Shown here piece by piece: positions 49,639 through 58,154 of a DNA stretch of 64,000 nt. The notes under the pieces are model-generated. The model was not told where the DNA came from and made no database searches. It was given only the letters and a program-made list of their open reading frames with translations. Where the stretch lies: assembly GCF_008329585.1 (NCBI RefSeq), contig NZ_NPKP01000008.1:1-64000 (forward strand), read 5' to 3'. The translations under genes were made by a program, and so were the position numbers. Within the stretch, counting starts at the first letter, position 1, and every line of letters starts with the position of its first letter. Source of the stretch: Mycolicibacterium sp. P9-22 (lineage in GTDB: Bacteria; Actinomycetota; Actinomycetes; Mycobacteriales; Mycobacteriaceae).

Positions 49639-50946
49639 ATGGTCGCAATCACGTCCAGTGCCCCCGTCACCGCCGCTGCGGAGCCCGCACCGCAACAGCG
49701 CATCCGCCATATCGGCATCGTGCCGACCGCATCGATGCTCACCGGCGCCTTCCTGGCGGTCGTGTGGTTCTGGATTCCCCTGTCCATCTTCGTCATGGGG
49801 ATCTCCTCGATTCCCTCGATCATCGGGTTCCTGCTCGCAGCGGTGGTGTTCGTCTATCTGATGCGCGGTGTCGAGTGGATAGAGCGGGTCCGCAGCGAGG
49901 CGGTGTTCGGGCTGCAGATCCCGGTGCCCGCGCGGGCCCTGTCGCACTACACCGGATTTCAGCGCTGGGCCCATCAGTTGTGGCTGGACATCAGTAGTGC
50001 CCGATTCTGGAAGGCGGCGGGTCAACACTATCTGCGAATGACCTATGACCTGCTGGTCACCGGGCTCGCGGTCGCTCTGCTCGCCTTCGCCTTCCTCGGC
50101 CCGGCCGCGGCAATGGCGGTGCAACGCAGCGACGATGACGCCGGTCTGCAGTTCATCTCGCCCGCGCTGGCCTGGTTGCTGGCGGCATTCGCGCTGGCGG
50201 CGGCGGTGGCGATCCTGATCTTCGCGCCGGCCGTCGATGCCAAGATCGACCGCTGGTTGTTGGCGGCCTCGCCGACCGCGGCACTCCAGCATGAGGTGAG
50301 TGCACTGTCACAGGCACGTGCGGGTGCGGTGACCTCGGCACAGACCGAGCGGCACCGCATCGAACGCGATCTGCATGACAGCGTCCAACCGCGACTGGTG
50401 TCGCTGGCCATGACGATCGGGCTGGCTAAGACGAAATTGGACAATGACCTGCCGACAGCACGCAAGCTGATCTCCGAGGCCCATGGCGACGCAATGAGCG
50501 CGCTGGCCGAGCTCCGCAACGTGGTGCGCGGAATCGCCCCCACCATCCTGGCCGACCGCGGCCTGGACGCCGCCCTGTCGGCGGTGGTGCAGAGAACCGA
50601 AACCTCCGGTGTACCAACCACCCTCGACATCCACCTGCCGGTGCGTCTCCCCGAGGAGGTCGAGGCGTGCGCCTACTTCGTGGTCGCCGAGGCGCTGACG
50701 AATGTGGCCAGACATGCCGACGCCACCCAGGCCGTGGTGACGGTACGCACCGATGAGGCCGCGAACACCCTGCACGTCTCGGTGTTCGACGACGGGCGCG
50801 GCGGCGCACACATCGACGCCGACGAGGATTCGACCGGACTGCGCGGTCTGGCCGAACGGGTGCGGGCGGCCCGCGGAACCTTCACGCTCTCCAGCCCCGC
50901 CACCGGCCCCACGATCGTCACGGCGGTGCTGCCATGCGCATCGTGA
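49639..50946 (+). CDS. NarL/DesK-type sensor histidine kinase
   Basis: 435 residues. Four or more membrane helices in the first 200 residues (an N-terminal sensor with little outside the membrane) are followed by a HisKA_3 dimerisation domain with phospho-accepting His246 (RHRIERDLHDSVQPRL) and an HATPase domain (EALTNVARHADAT, DDGRG, GLRGLAERV). It probably senses a membrane or envelope signal. It overlaps the response regulator by 13 bases. Confidence 0.92.
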   Translation: MVAITSSAPVTAAAEPAPQQRIRHIGIVPTASMLTGAFLAVVWFWIPLSIFVMGISSIPSIIGFLLAAVVFVYLMRGVEWIERVRSEAVFGLQIPVPARALSHYTGFQRWAHQLWLDISSARFWKAAGQHYLRMTYDLLVTGLAVALLAFAFLGPAAAMAVQRSDDDAGLQFISPALAWLLAAFALAAAVAILIFAPAVDAKIDRWLLAASPTAALQHEVSALSQARAGAVTSAQTERHRIERDLHDSVQPRLVSLAMTIGLAKTKLDNDLPTARKLISEAHGDAMSALAELRNVVRGIAPTILADRGLDAALSAVVQRTETSGVPTTLDIHLPVRLPEEVEACAYFVVAEALTNVARHADATQAVVTVRTDEAANTLHVSVFDDGRGGAHIDADEDSTGLRGLAERVRAARGTFTLSSPATGPTIVTAVLPCAS

Positions 50947-51578
50947 TCGCCGAGGACTCGGCACTGCTGCGCGCCGGTATCGAACGGATTCTCGCCGACG
51001 CCGGACATGAGATCGTCGCCGGCGTTCCGGATGCGACGGAACTGCTGCGGATCGTCAACGACCAGAAGCCCGACCTTGCCATCCTGGATGTCCGGATGCC
51101 GCCCACCTTCACCGACGAGGGCATCCGCGCCGCGGCCCTGCTGCGGTCCCAGAACCCGGACTCCCCGGTGCTGGTGCTCTCGCACTATGTCGAAGAGCGC
51201 TACGCTGCCGATCTGATCGCCTCGGACACAAAAGGTTTCGGTTATCTGCTGAAAGACCGGATCGCGGATGTCCCGGCCTTCCTGGATGCCGTGCGGGTCG
51301 TCGGTGCGGGCGGGACGGTCCTCGATCCCGAGGTGGTCTCCCAGATCCTGGTGCGCTCACGGCGGCGCGCCACCCTGGACGCGCTGACTCCGCGCGAGCA
51401 AGAGGTTCTCCAGTTGATGGCGGAGGGCAAGACGAACTCGGCGATCGGTGCGGCCCTGCATGTTTCGGTCGGATCCGCCGAGAAGCACATCGCCTCGATC
51501 TTCATGAAACTGCAATTGGCTCCCGACGACAGCGAGAACCGGCGGGTGCTCGCGGTCCTGCGCTACCTCGAATCATGA
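50934..51578 (+). CDS. NarL/LuxR-family response regulator
   Basis: 214 residues: a receiver domain with phospho-acceptor Asp52 (LAILDVRMPP) and a C-terminal LuxR helix-turn-helix (LTPREQEVLQLMAEGKTNSA, then IGAALHVSVGSAEKHIASI). It is the partner of the kinase upstream, with which it overlaps 13 bases. The DUF4097 gene 26 bases downstream is a likely part of the same operon. Confidence 0.94.
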   Translation: MRIVIAEDSALLRAGIERILADAGHEIVAGVPDATELLRIVNDQKPDLAILDVRMPPTFTDEGIRAAALLRSQNPDSPVLVLSHYVEERYAADLIASDTKGFGYLLKDRIADVPAFLDAVRVVGAGGTVLDPEVVSQILVRSRRRATLDALTPREQEVLQLMAEGKTNSAIGAALHVSVGSAEKHIASIFMKLQLAPDDSENRRVLAVLRYLES

Positions 51579-51604
51579 TCCGTGCCGACCCGAGAGGGAA
51601 CCAC

Positions 51605-52477
51605 ATGACCACCACACTCACTCCCCCAGGACCGCCGTCGCTGTCTCCGGGCGGACGCACGGCGGCACGCGCGGTGCTGGTGATCGCGGCCATCGCGATC
51701 ACCGCGAGCACCGTGGCCCTGCTGACCGCGGCCGCATTGGGCCTGAGCGCATTCCGGCTGGTGACCGACCATCACGACCTGCCCCCGAACATGCGTGCAC
51801 TGACCGTCGACACCGCGGCGTCCCCGATGGCGGTGCGCATCGTCGCCGACCGCGACGCCACCGAACCGCGGGTGGATGTCCGCTTGGTGACCACCGACCG
51901 CGGCGACAGGGAGGAACTGACCGTCACCAACGACGCAAACGGCACGCTGCTGCGTGTCGATACCCAGAGCAGCTTCCTGGCCTGGGGCGATCCCGGCGAA
52001 CTCACCGTCACGGTGCCTCCGGAGCTGGGCAGGCAGTTGTCGGTGACGGTCCGCCAGGACACCGGAGTGCTGTTCGCCGAGGCCGACCTGGACGAGCTGA
52101 CCGCCACTGCCACCGATGGCGCGGTGCTGCTGCGCGGCACGGTACGCCGGATCGACGTGCGCGCCCGCGACGGTGAGATCCACACTCGCCAGCCGATCTC
52201 GGTCGGCGAGTCGTTCAGTGCCGAGACCAGGGACGGCGACATTCAGGTGCGGTTCGCCGACGCACCGCCGAAGATCGAGGCCACCACCCGCGACGGGAAT
52301 GTCGACATCTCGCTACCCACCCCGGGGCCCTACCTGGTGCGGGCCCAGTCCGGTGACGGCTCGGCGACCGTGCGGGTGCCGCAGACCACCGACCCCGCGC
52401 GAGCCGCCGCAACGGTCACGGCGACCTCGCGCGACGGCGAGATCACCGTCGACACGGTGCGGTCCATGGGGCGCTGA
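51605..52477 (+). CDS. membrane-anchored DUF4097 (adhesin-like beta-solenoid) protein
   Basis: 290 residues: a membrane anchor at about 20-48 (AARAVLVIAAIAITASTVAL and following), then a soluble repetitive beta domain with repeats of the type DLDELTATATDGAVLLRG, IDVRARDGEIHTRQ and AETRDGDIQVRF. This DUF4097 pattern is common downstream of NarL-type two-component genes and probably forms an extracytoplasmic beta-helix. The start at 51605, with GAGAGGGA before it, is preferred over 51575. Function unknown; association with the TCS suggests envelope stress. Confidence 0.85.
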   Translation: MTTTLTPPGPPSLSPGGRTAARAVLVIAAIAITASTVALLTAAALGLSAFRLVTDHHDLPPNMRALTVDTAASPMAVRIVADRDATEPRVDVRLVTTDRGDREELTVTNDANGTLLRVDTQSSFLAWGDPGELTVTVPPELGRQLSVTVRQDTGVLFAEADLDELTATATDGAVLLRGTVRRIDVRARDGEIHTRQPISVGESFSAETRDGDIQVRFADAPPKIEATTRDGNVDISLPTPGPYLVRAQSGDGSATVRVPQTTDPARAAATVTATSRDGEITVDTVRSMGR

Positions 52478-52483
52478 AGTCGG

Positions 52484-52489
52484 TAACGT
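52484..52489 (+). promoter_or_regulatory. -10 box before VOC gene
   Basis: TAACGT ends seven bases before the ATG at 52497, consistent with an additional leaderless transcript for the VOC gene. Confidence 0.4.
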
Positions 52490-52496
52490 CGCAGCT

Positions 52497-52886
52497 ATGG
52501 CCATCACCTTCAATCACACGATCGTGGCTTCCAGGAACCGCGCCGAGTCGGCGGCTTTCTTCACCGACGTGTTCGGGTTGCCTGCGGCAGCCGAGTTCGG
52601 ACCGTTCCTGGCGGTCACCCTCAATCACGGTGTCAGCCTGGACTTCGCGCAGGCCCCCGAGGGCGCCGAGATCACGCCGCAGCACTACGCGTTCCTGGTG
52701 TCCGAGGAAGAGTTCGACGACATCTACGGACGCATCCGCGCACGTGGGATGCAGCACTGGGCCGATCCGCAGGGCCGGCATCCCGGTGAGATCAACCATC
52801 ACGACGGGGGCCGTGGGGTGTACTTCCAGGATCCCGCCGGGCACTACCTGGAGATCATCACCCGGCCCTACGGCAGCGGGGCGTGA
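52497..52886 (+). CDS. VOC family protein (glyoxalase/dioxygenase-like)
   Basis: 129 residues, a single vicinal-oxygen-chelate module: FNHTIVASRNRAESAAFFTD at the start, GRGVYFQDPAGHYLEIITRPYG at the end. Candidate metal ligands are His7 and the Glu of HYLEIIT. Small stand-alone members bind or detoxify hydrophobic compounds or antibiotics. It is 19 bases after the DUF4097 gene; the 3' end overlaps the convergent DinB-like gene by 19 bases. Confidence 0.85.
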   Translation: MAITFNHTIVASRNRAESAAFFTDVFGLPAAAEFGPFLAVTLNHGVSLDFAQAPEGAEITPQHYAFLVSEEEFDDIYGRIRARGMQHWADPQGRHPGEINHHDGGRGVYFQDPAGHYLEIITRPYGSGA

Positions 52887-53515
52887 CGGGACCGCAGAAT
52901 GCGCACCCCCTCGCCGGTGAGCTGCGGTAACGCGGCCGACCGGTGCCCCAGTGCCGAGACCAGCGCGGCGGCGGGCCCGCGTACGACGGGATTCCGCCGG
53001 TCACCGTGCGTCCAGTCCGCGTCGGTGGCCACCAGGCGCAGCCCGCGACTGTTGCGGTAGGCCGGGACGAACGGATTCGGCAGTGTCACTTGCGTCCTCA
53101 GCACCGCGATCAGCGCGTCGGCCGCGATATGGGGTGTCCGCCCGAGCGCGTATAGCATGTCGAGTTCGTGGGTGACGTGATCGCCGAGCAGCAGCTGCTT
53201 GGGGAACACTCTGCCGAGCCCGCGCGGATCGGTGCGCAACCGGTCCATATCGTCGAGTAATTCGCCCGGTTCCCGGGCGGCCGCCAGCCGGCAGGCCAAG
53301 GCGGTGTTCGCGGCGTCGAACGATCCTCGCCGGCGCAGTATTTCGGCGACGAACGCGCCCGGTGCCGCACAGTAACCGACGACCAGATGCGCCAGCAGTT
53401 GATGGTTGGTCCAGTCCTCGCACAGGCTGGGTGCCGCCCAGTCCGCCGCAGCAAATCCGGCCATCACCTCAAGGCAGCGAATGTCATTGTGGCGCAGCAT
53501 CTCAGCCGCGGACAT
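52868..53515 (-). CDS. DinB/maleylpyruvate isomerase-family mycothiol-dependent protein
   Basis: 215 residues, four-helix DinB-like fold of the mycothiol-dependent maleylpyruvate isomerase family. LCEDWTNHQLLAHLVVGY supplies the first His and GDHVTHELDML the other metal-binding His residues. In this superfamily the metal activates the mycothiol thiolate for S-transfer or isomerisation, fitting a mycobacterial host. It overlaps the upstream hydrolase gene by 14 bases and is probably cotranscribed with it. Confidence 0.83.
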   Translation of the reverse strand: MSAAEMLRHNDIRCLEVMAGFAAADWAAPSLCEDWTNHQLLAHLVVGYCAAPGAFVAEILRRRGSFDAANTALACRLAAAREPGELLDDMDRLRTDPRGLGRVFPKQLLLGDHVTHELDMLYALGRTPHIAADALIAVLRTQVTLPNPFVPAYRNSRGLRLVATDADWTHGDRRNPVVRGPAAALVSALGHRSAALPQLTGEGVRILRSRHAPLP

Positions 53516-54401
53516 GCAGGTGCTCCCGCAGAAAGCTGATCTGGTCGGCCAGCACCGTGTCCACCAGCGGCGGGTGATAGATCTCGAAATGGTCCGAGGG
53601 GTAGCACTTGAGCACCCCGGACGGGGCCGTGTGCGCGACTCGCACCGAGTATTTCGGATCCATCAGCGTCTCGCGGTCGCACGCGCAGACCAACAGCGGA
53701 GCGCGGACTTTGCGCGCCTCCCGCAATACCGATGCCGTCACCAGTGCCGTCGCGTCCGCCGCGGCGATCCGGTTGTCGAACCGCCCACCCGGCGGCACCG
53801 TCGAGTTCCAGCCTGCCAGCGCGCCGGCCACGGTGACCATGGCCCGGGTCCCGGGTTCACCGACGATCGGGATGTACCGGCGGTTCTGCCGGAGCAGTCT
53901 GTGCAGCAGATCGGCGGCGATGGCCGGCGCGATCCGCAGTACTGCACCCGGACCGAGTCGCCGCGCCGCCGCCGGCCCGTGCACGATGGGGCACTGGATG
54001 ACGGCGGCCGCGATATCGCTGCGCGCGGCGGCCCGCACCACGTTGAGCGCACCGAGGCTGGTGCCCCACAAGGCGATCCGTCCGGCGTCGATGCCGGTGC
54101 GCGTGCGCAGCCAGGCCGTCGCCGAGATGACGTCATCGCGCTGGTCACGTAACGAGATGTGTTGGCGTGGAAGCCCCGCCGAGTCACCGGTGCACCGGTA
54201 GTCGAAGGCCAGCGTGGCGATCCCGGCGGCGGCGAAGCGTTGCTCGTAGGTCGCCAGCATCATGTCGTGGGTCGCGCCGAGACCGTGCGCCAGGACCACG
54301 GCCGGATGCGGCCCCGGGGCGTCGGGCATCGTCAGCCAGGCGGCGCAGCGAGTGCCGCCGGAGTCGATATCGACGCGTTCGGTCGGGAGGGTTGTCTGCA
54401 T
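53502..54401 (-). CDS. alpha/beta hydrolase
   Basis: 299 residues with the nucleophile elbow GTSLG (Ser115), acid Asp242 (CDRETLMD region) and His271 (SDHFEIYHP). HGLGATHD is the oxyanion-hole segment. The pattern resembles bacterial BAAT/prolyl-oligopeptidase-like or X-Pro dipeptidyl-type hydrolases; the substrate is unknown. It diverges from a TetR gene across 79 bases containing two identical-type operator boxes. Confidence 0.85.
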   Translation of the reverse strand: MQTTLPTERVDIDSGGTRCAAWLTMPDAPGPHPAVVLAHGLGATHDMMLATYEQRFAAAGIATLAFDYRCTGDSAGLPRQHISLRDQRDDVISATAWLRTRTGIDAGRIALWGTSLGALNVVRAAARSDIAAAVIQCPIVHGPAAARRLGPGAVLRIAPAIAADLLHRLLRQNRRYIPIVGEPGTRAMVTVAGALAGWNSTVPPGGRFDNRIAAADATALVTASVLREARKVRAPLLVCACDRETLMDPKYSVRVAHTAPSGVLKCYPSDHFEIYHPPLVDTVLADQISFLREHLHVRG

Positions 54402-54418
54402 GGTTACCTGCCTTATAG

Positions 54419-54461
54419 GTACGGTGTACGTATGAGCTAGGCTGCAACACGTACGTCGTAC
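54419..54461. promoter_or_regulatory. two GTAC-N3-GTAC boxes between hydrolase and TetR genes
   Basis: GTACGGTGTAC (54419-54429) and GTACGTCGTAC (54451-54461) lie 32 bp apart centre to centre, about three helical turns, within the 79-base divergent gap. They are likely operators of the adjacent TetR. Confidence 0.6.
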
Positions 54462-54480
54462 TTGTCAAGGGGAGGCTGCC

Positions 54481-55110
54481 ATGCGGGCCCGGTTCACCGT
54501 CGATGAGATCGCCGCCGCGGCCCTGCGCATCGTCGATGATCAGGGCCTAAACGCCCTGAGCATGCGGGCCCTGGCCGCCGCCCTGGGCACCGGTCCCATG
54601 ACGGTCTACAACTACGTCACCGACAAGACCGGCCTGGAAGAACTCGTCGTCGCAGCGGTCGTCGCGGAGATCTCGGTCCCCCAACCCACCGACGACTGGC
54701 GCCACGACGTGCACGCAGTCGCGCATGCCATGTGGCAGGGCGTGCGCGCGCATCCGGCCGCGGTCCCGCTGGTGCTGACCCGCCGGATGTCCTCTTCGAC
54801 CGGGTTCGCCGTGGCCGAGGCGCTGGTGGCCGCGCTGACCAGGGCCGGGCTGTCCGATCGCGACAGACTGGCCGCCTTCCACGGCGTGCTGGGCTTCGTG
54901 ACCGGTGCCGCGCAGGCCGAACTGGCCGGTCCGCTCACGGCGGGCGCCGAGGACTCCGGCGACGCCGCCGCGCGGATCGGCGCGGTGGCCGGCGCCGAGT
55001 ACCCGCACGTCGCCGCGCTGTCCGGAGTCGCCATGCAAACCTCCGTGGACGACGACTTCAGCAGGGGCCTGCAGATGCTGGTCGACGGGATCGCCGGGGC
55101 CGTCAGTTAG
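54481..55110 (+). CDS. TetR family regulator (TetR_C class)
   Basis: 209 residues. The N-terminal DNA-binding domain (FTVDEIAAAALRIVDDQGL, MRALAAALGTGPMTVYNYVTD, residues 4-52) and the C-terminal pattern of the TetR/TetR_C subclass, with FHGVLGFVTGAAQAELA, are visible. Ribosome site AGGGGAGG. It is divergent from the hydrolase and probably represses it together with the DinB-like gene. The last eight bases overlap the Rrf2 gene. Confidence 0.88.
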   Translation: MRARFTVDEIAAAALRIVDDQGLNALSMRALAAALGTGPMTVYNYVTDKTGLEELVVAAVVAEISVPQPTDDWRHDVHAVAHAMWQGVRAHPAAVPLVLTRRMSSSTGFAVAEALVAALTRAGLSDRDRLAAFHGVLGFVTGAAQAELAGPLTAGAEDSGDAAARIGAVAGAEYPHVAALSGVAMQTSVDDDFSRGLQMLVDGIAGAVS

Positions 55111-55579
55111 GCGCGTGGCCCCGGTCAGACTCCTGGCCCAGGTAGTTCCTGGCCAGTGTCGCGACATGCGCGGGCAGCGACCCGGCAGCCACGTCGGCCA
55201 GGCTGGTCTCCTCCAGCACCGAGCGCATGCTGGCGCGCAGCGCCCGCCAGACATCGGTCAACGCTGCCGTCGGACCCGAGTACGGCAGGTCGCCCAGGCC
55301 GATATCCCGGACACTGGCCAGCGGCCCGTCGATACAGCGCAGCACATCGGCGATGCTGATCTCGGCGGCCGGGCGGGCCAGCTCATACCCGCCGTCGCGG
55401 CCGCGGTGGCTGCGCACCAGCCGGTCGGTCCGCAGGTCCGACAGGATGTCGACCAGGAACTGCGATGGAATGCCCTGCGCCTTGGCCAGATCATCGGTTT
55501 TGACCAGTCCCCCGCCATCGACGGTGGCCAGCTGAATCATGGCGCGGACGGCGTACTCCGCCTTCGCCGACATCCGCAT
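55103..55579 (-). CDS. Rrf2 family transcriptional regulator
   Basis: 158 residues with an N-terminal winged helix (MRMSAKAEYAVRAMIQLA, TDDLAKAQGIPSQFLVDILSD) and the Rrf2 wing YELARPAAEISIADVLRCIDG. Only one Cys (Cys82) is present, so the three-Cys Fe-S cluster of IscR/NsrR is absent. It resembles the cysteine-metabolism regulator CymR more in this respect. A related gene stands beside cysDN in M. tuberculosis; here the two are 5 kb apart. A role in sulfur assimilation control is a reasonable inference. Confidence 0.87.
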   Translation of the reverse strand: MRMSAKAEYAVRAMIQLATVDGGGLVKTDDLAKAQGIPSQFLVDILSDLRTDRLVRSHRGRDGGYELARPAAEISIADVLRCIDGPLASVRDIGLGDLPYSGPTAALTDVWRALRASMRSVLEETSLADVAAGSLPAHVATLARNYLGQESDRGHAPN

Positions 55580-55610
55580 ACCGCGAATTGTGCCATTGCG
55601 CGCACCCTGG

Positions 55611-56300
55611 TCAGCGAAGTGGCGGTGCGGCGTTGCGCAGCGGGCCGGTCATGGCCTGCACCGATGCGGGTACCGGAGTCGCCGGATCGCAGTCCGGCGC
55701 ACGTTGCGGGGTGCCGTAGCCGACGGTCAGCGGCACCACCCCGGCCCAGGCGCCGGCGGCCACATCGGACTCGGGATCCTCGGGCCAGCCGGCGCTGATC
55801 TTCAGCGACCAGTTGTCCGCGGCGATCGGGAGTCGCAACGCCAGGCTGGCCGCGAGTTCCCGGCCGGTGCTGGCGCGCAGTTCGGCCACCCGTCCTGGGA
55901 TGAAGGCGTCGGTGAGCGCTTCGAGATAGCGGTTCTTGTCCCCGTCGGGCACCACCGTGAAGGTGCCGAACAGCGTCGCGCTGCGGTAATGGAACGACGA
56001 TTCGAAACCGCTGCGCGCCACCACGACTCCGTCCAGCGCGGTCACCGACACCGCCGCCTGGGCGCCGGCGGCGAGTGCCCGCATCCACGGCGACCCGCTG
56101 GACCCGTGGATCACCAGGTCGTCGCCCAGGCGGGCGAAACCGGTCGGGAAGGCCACCGGATGCCCGTCGCGGATCAACGCCACCGTGGCCAGCGGTGTGC
56201 TGTCGAGCAGATCGTCGAGCCCTTCACGTTCGGTGTGCTGTTTGTCCCGCAGCCGGCTGACACGAGTGGACGGTTGACCTGCTGCCTGATCGGTGCTCAC
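55611..56300 (-). CDS. pyridoxamine 5'-phosphate oxidase-fold (flavin/F420-binding) protein
   Basis: 229 residues. The split beta-barrel PPOX fold is suggested by LATVALIRDGHPVAFPTGFARL, DDLVIHGSSGSPWMRALAAGAQ and FHYRSATLFGTFTVVPDGD. This subfamily (FMN-binding, formerly nitroimidazole-resistance-like) is widespread in actinobacteria. The GTG at 56300 is favoured by AAGG 12 bases upstream. It is followed by the Rrf2 gene 31 bases downstream. Confidence 0.82.
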   Translation of the reverse strand: MSTDQAAGQPSTRVSRLRDKQHTEREGLDDLLDSTPLATVALIRDGHPVAFPTGFARLGDDLVIHGSSGSPWMRALAAGAQAAVSVTALDGVVVARSGFESSFHYRSATLFGTFTVVPDGDKNRYLEALTDAFIPGRVAELRASTGRELAASLALRLPIAADNWSLKISAGWPEDPESDVAAGAWAGVVPLTVGYGTPQRAPDCDPATPVPASVQAMTGPLRNAAPPLR

Positions 56301-56351
56301 GGGTATTACCTTGGCCGGTGCGGTGAGCTTCCGCACGGCAATTTCCGGCAA

Positions 56352-56945
56352 TCACACCGACGCGCGCAGATCCGGCGCCGCGGTCAGCACGGCATCGGAC
56401 CACCGCGCCGCGGACGCGTGCCCGAGGAGCAACTTGGCGTAGAACACCGGTGCAAACCACGGTGCGGCGCTCGAGGGACCCAGGGCCCGGTCCAGCGCCA
56501 CCCCGCCCGCGGAGGTCAACACACCGAATAACCTGCGATGCCGTGGTTGTGCACGGATCAACAGGGTGGCGGCCAGCAGATACCCATAGTGGGCCACCGC
56601 CCACACCGCCGGGTTCGCCCGGTGGTTGCGGTCGATCCAGGCGTAGGCCAACGGGTGCAGGTGTGCCGCGCCGAACTTCAGGTGATCGCGATCGGTCTGG
56701 CCGGTCCGTTCATACCAGCGCGCACAGGCACGGGTGTTGTTCGCCCATGCCCCACCCCACAGATCGCCGGCCAACCCGTCGAGCACCAGCTCGTCGGCGG
56801 TACCCAGATCGTGACGGGCCAGGCGGTGCGCCGCGAGCCCGCCCGCGGCTGCGAGCGTCAGCGTGATGGTGTTGTCGGTCCGAGTGGCTTCCGGCCCGAC
56901 GAAGTCAAACCACTTGTTGCGTATCCACGCTCGCGCTCGGCCCAT
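56352..56945 (-). CDS. conserved hypothetical protein with weak hydrophobic segments
   Basis: 197 residues, no recognised family. Hydrophobic segments near 28-42 and 113-131 (AVWAVAHYGYLLAATLLIR) suggest membrane association. Trp and Arg are abundant (DLWGGAWANNTRACARWYER). Codon use is typical for the genome. It is upstream of the PPOX gene with a 51-base gap, perhaps in one transcript. Confidence 0.6.
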   Translation of the reverse strand: MGRARAWIRNKWFDFVGPEATRTDNTITLTLAAAGGLAAHRLARHDLGTADELVLDGLAGDLWGGAWANNTRACARWYERTGQTDRDHLKFGAAHLHPLAYAWIDRNHRANPAVWAVAHYGYLLAATLLIRAQPRHRRLFGVLTSAGGVALDRALGPSSAAPWFAPVFYAKLLLGHASAARWSDAVLTAAPDLRASV

Positions 56946-56992
56946 GTCACCTTTCTACCGCTGACGCTCAGAAACCAAGCAGCACAGCACTT

Positions 56993-57589
56993 TCAGTCCG
57001 GCACGGCGGCGGCGTCGGGCACCACCACGGCGAACAGATCGGACAGGGCGGCCAGGCTGGCGGACTGCAGCGCGGCGGCCGACACTGTCTCACCACCAAC
57101 ACCGGGCAGCGGTCGGGTCGCGGTGGCACTGGCGACGACGGTCGGCGCGTAACCGAGGCTGAACCCGCCGCGCGCGGTCGAGTTGATGCACATGTGCGTC
57201 ATGAATCCGGCCAGCACCAGGTTGGTGGCGCCGACGGCCTTGAGGCGTTCGTCGAGATCGGTCTGTACGAACGAGTTGGGGAACTGCTTGACCACCACCG
57301 GCTCACCGTCCCGCGGCGCGACGGCATCGACGATGGCTCCCACCTCGGCGGTGATGTCGTAGGGCGAACCCGGCCCGCCGTTGTGCTGAATGTGGATGAC
57401 CGGGATGCCCGCGGTGCGGGCCCGGTCCAGCAGCGTGGCGGCCTCCTCCAGCGCGGCCTGCACCCCGTCGAGTTCCATCACCCCGTAGGTGTAGGTGTTC
57501 TGGCAGTCCACCAGCACCAGCGCCGAATCCCGAAGCGCGGGCGGGGTTGAGGGCAGATCGACCAGGTTGCGCAGGGTGGGGCGGCTCAT
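56993..57589 (-). CDS. isochorismatase-like cysteine hydrolase
   Basis: 198 residues with the cysteine hydrolase triad Asp28 (LVDCQNTY), Lys101 (VVKQFPNSF) and Cys134 (MTHMCINSTAR). The family includes nicotinamidases, isochorismatases and N-carbamoyl amidases; nothing here chooses among them. It diverges from the DinB/DUF664 gene. Confidence 0.87.
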   Translation of the reverse strand: MSRPTLRNLVDLPSTPPALRDSALVLVDCQNTYTYGVMELDGVQAALEEAATLLDRARTAGIPVIHIQHNGGPGSPYDITAEVGAIVDAVAPRDGEPVVVKQFPNSFVQTDLDERLKAVGATNLVLAGFMTHMCINSTARGGFSLGYAPTVVASATATRPLPGVGGETVSAAALQSASLAALSDLFAVVVPDAAAVPD

Positions 57590-57664
57590 GTGGCCAGCCT
57601 AGTGGCGCTTGCCAGAACGGCAAGGGTCCCGCGCCCGGCCGCCCGGCTGCGCCACACTGGTGCG

Positions 57665-58138
57665 GTGCCGGCCCGACGACGCGATAACCCGCCACCGCGA
57701 ATGGACGGCAGTGAGGTCGAGACGCTGCGCGGTTTTCTCGACTATCTGCGGACCTCGATGGCGGCGAAGGTGGACGGTGCCCCCGAACCGCAGGTGCGGA
57801 CCGCCCTCGTGCCGTCGGGTACCAATCTGCTCGGCCTGCTCAACCACGTCACCTGCGTCGAACGCTGGATCTTCCTCGGGGACAAGGTAACCGACTGGCC
57901 GGCGACGTTTCACGCCGACCCCGGCGACACCGTGGCCGATGTCGTGCAGCGCTACCGAGCGACGGTGCGGCGGGCCAACGAGGCGCTCGACCGGTGCACC
58001 GACCTCGCCGAACCGGTGCCGGGCAGGGACTCGCCCAGTGTCCGCTGGGCGCTCACCCACATGATCGAGGAGACCGGCCGCCATGCCGGCCATGCCGACA
58101 TCCTGCGCGAGTTGATCGACGGGGCGACGGGGCGCTGA
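57665..58138 (+). CDS. DinB family (DUF664) protein
   Basis: 157 residues of the DUF664 branch of the DinB superfamily, with metal-binding His in NLLGLLNHVTCVERWIFLG and in MIEETGRHAGHADILREL. It probably uses a low-molecular-weight thiol such as mycothiol. I start it at the GTG at 57665, after a CACACT box six bases away that may drive a leaderless message; a longer frame from 57590 has poor coding character. Confidence 0.82.
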   Translation: MPARRRDNPPPRMDGSEVETLRGFLDYLRTSMAAKVDGAPEPQVRTALVPSGTNLLGLLNHVTCVERWIFLGDKVTDWPATFHADPGDTVADVVQRYRATVRRANEALDRCTDLAEPVPGRDSPSVRWALTHMIEETGRHAGHADILRELIDGATGR

Positions 58139-58154
58139 GCGGTGCACCGGGCTG

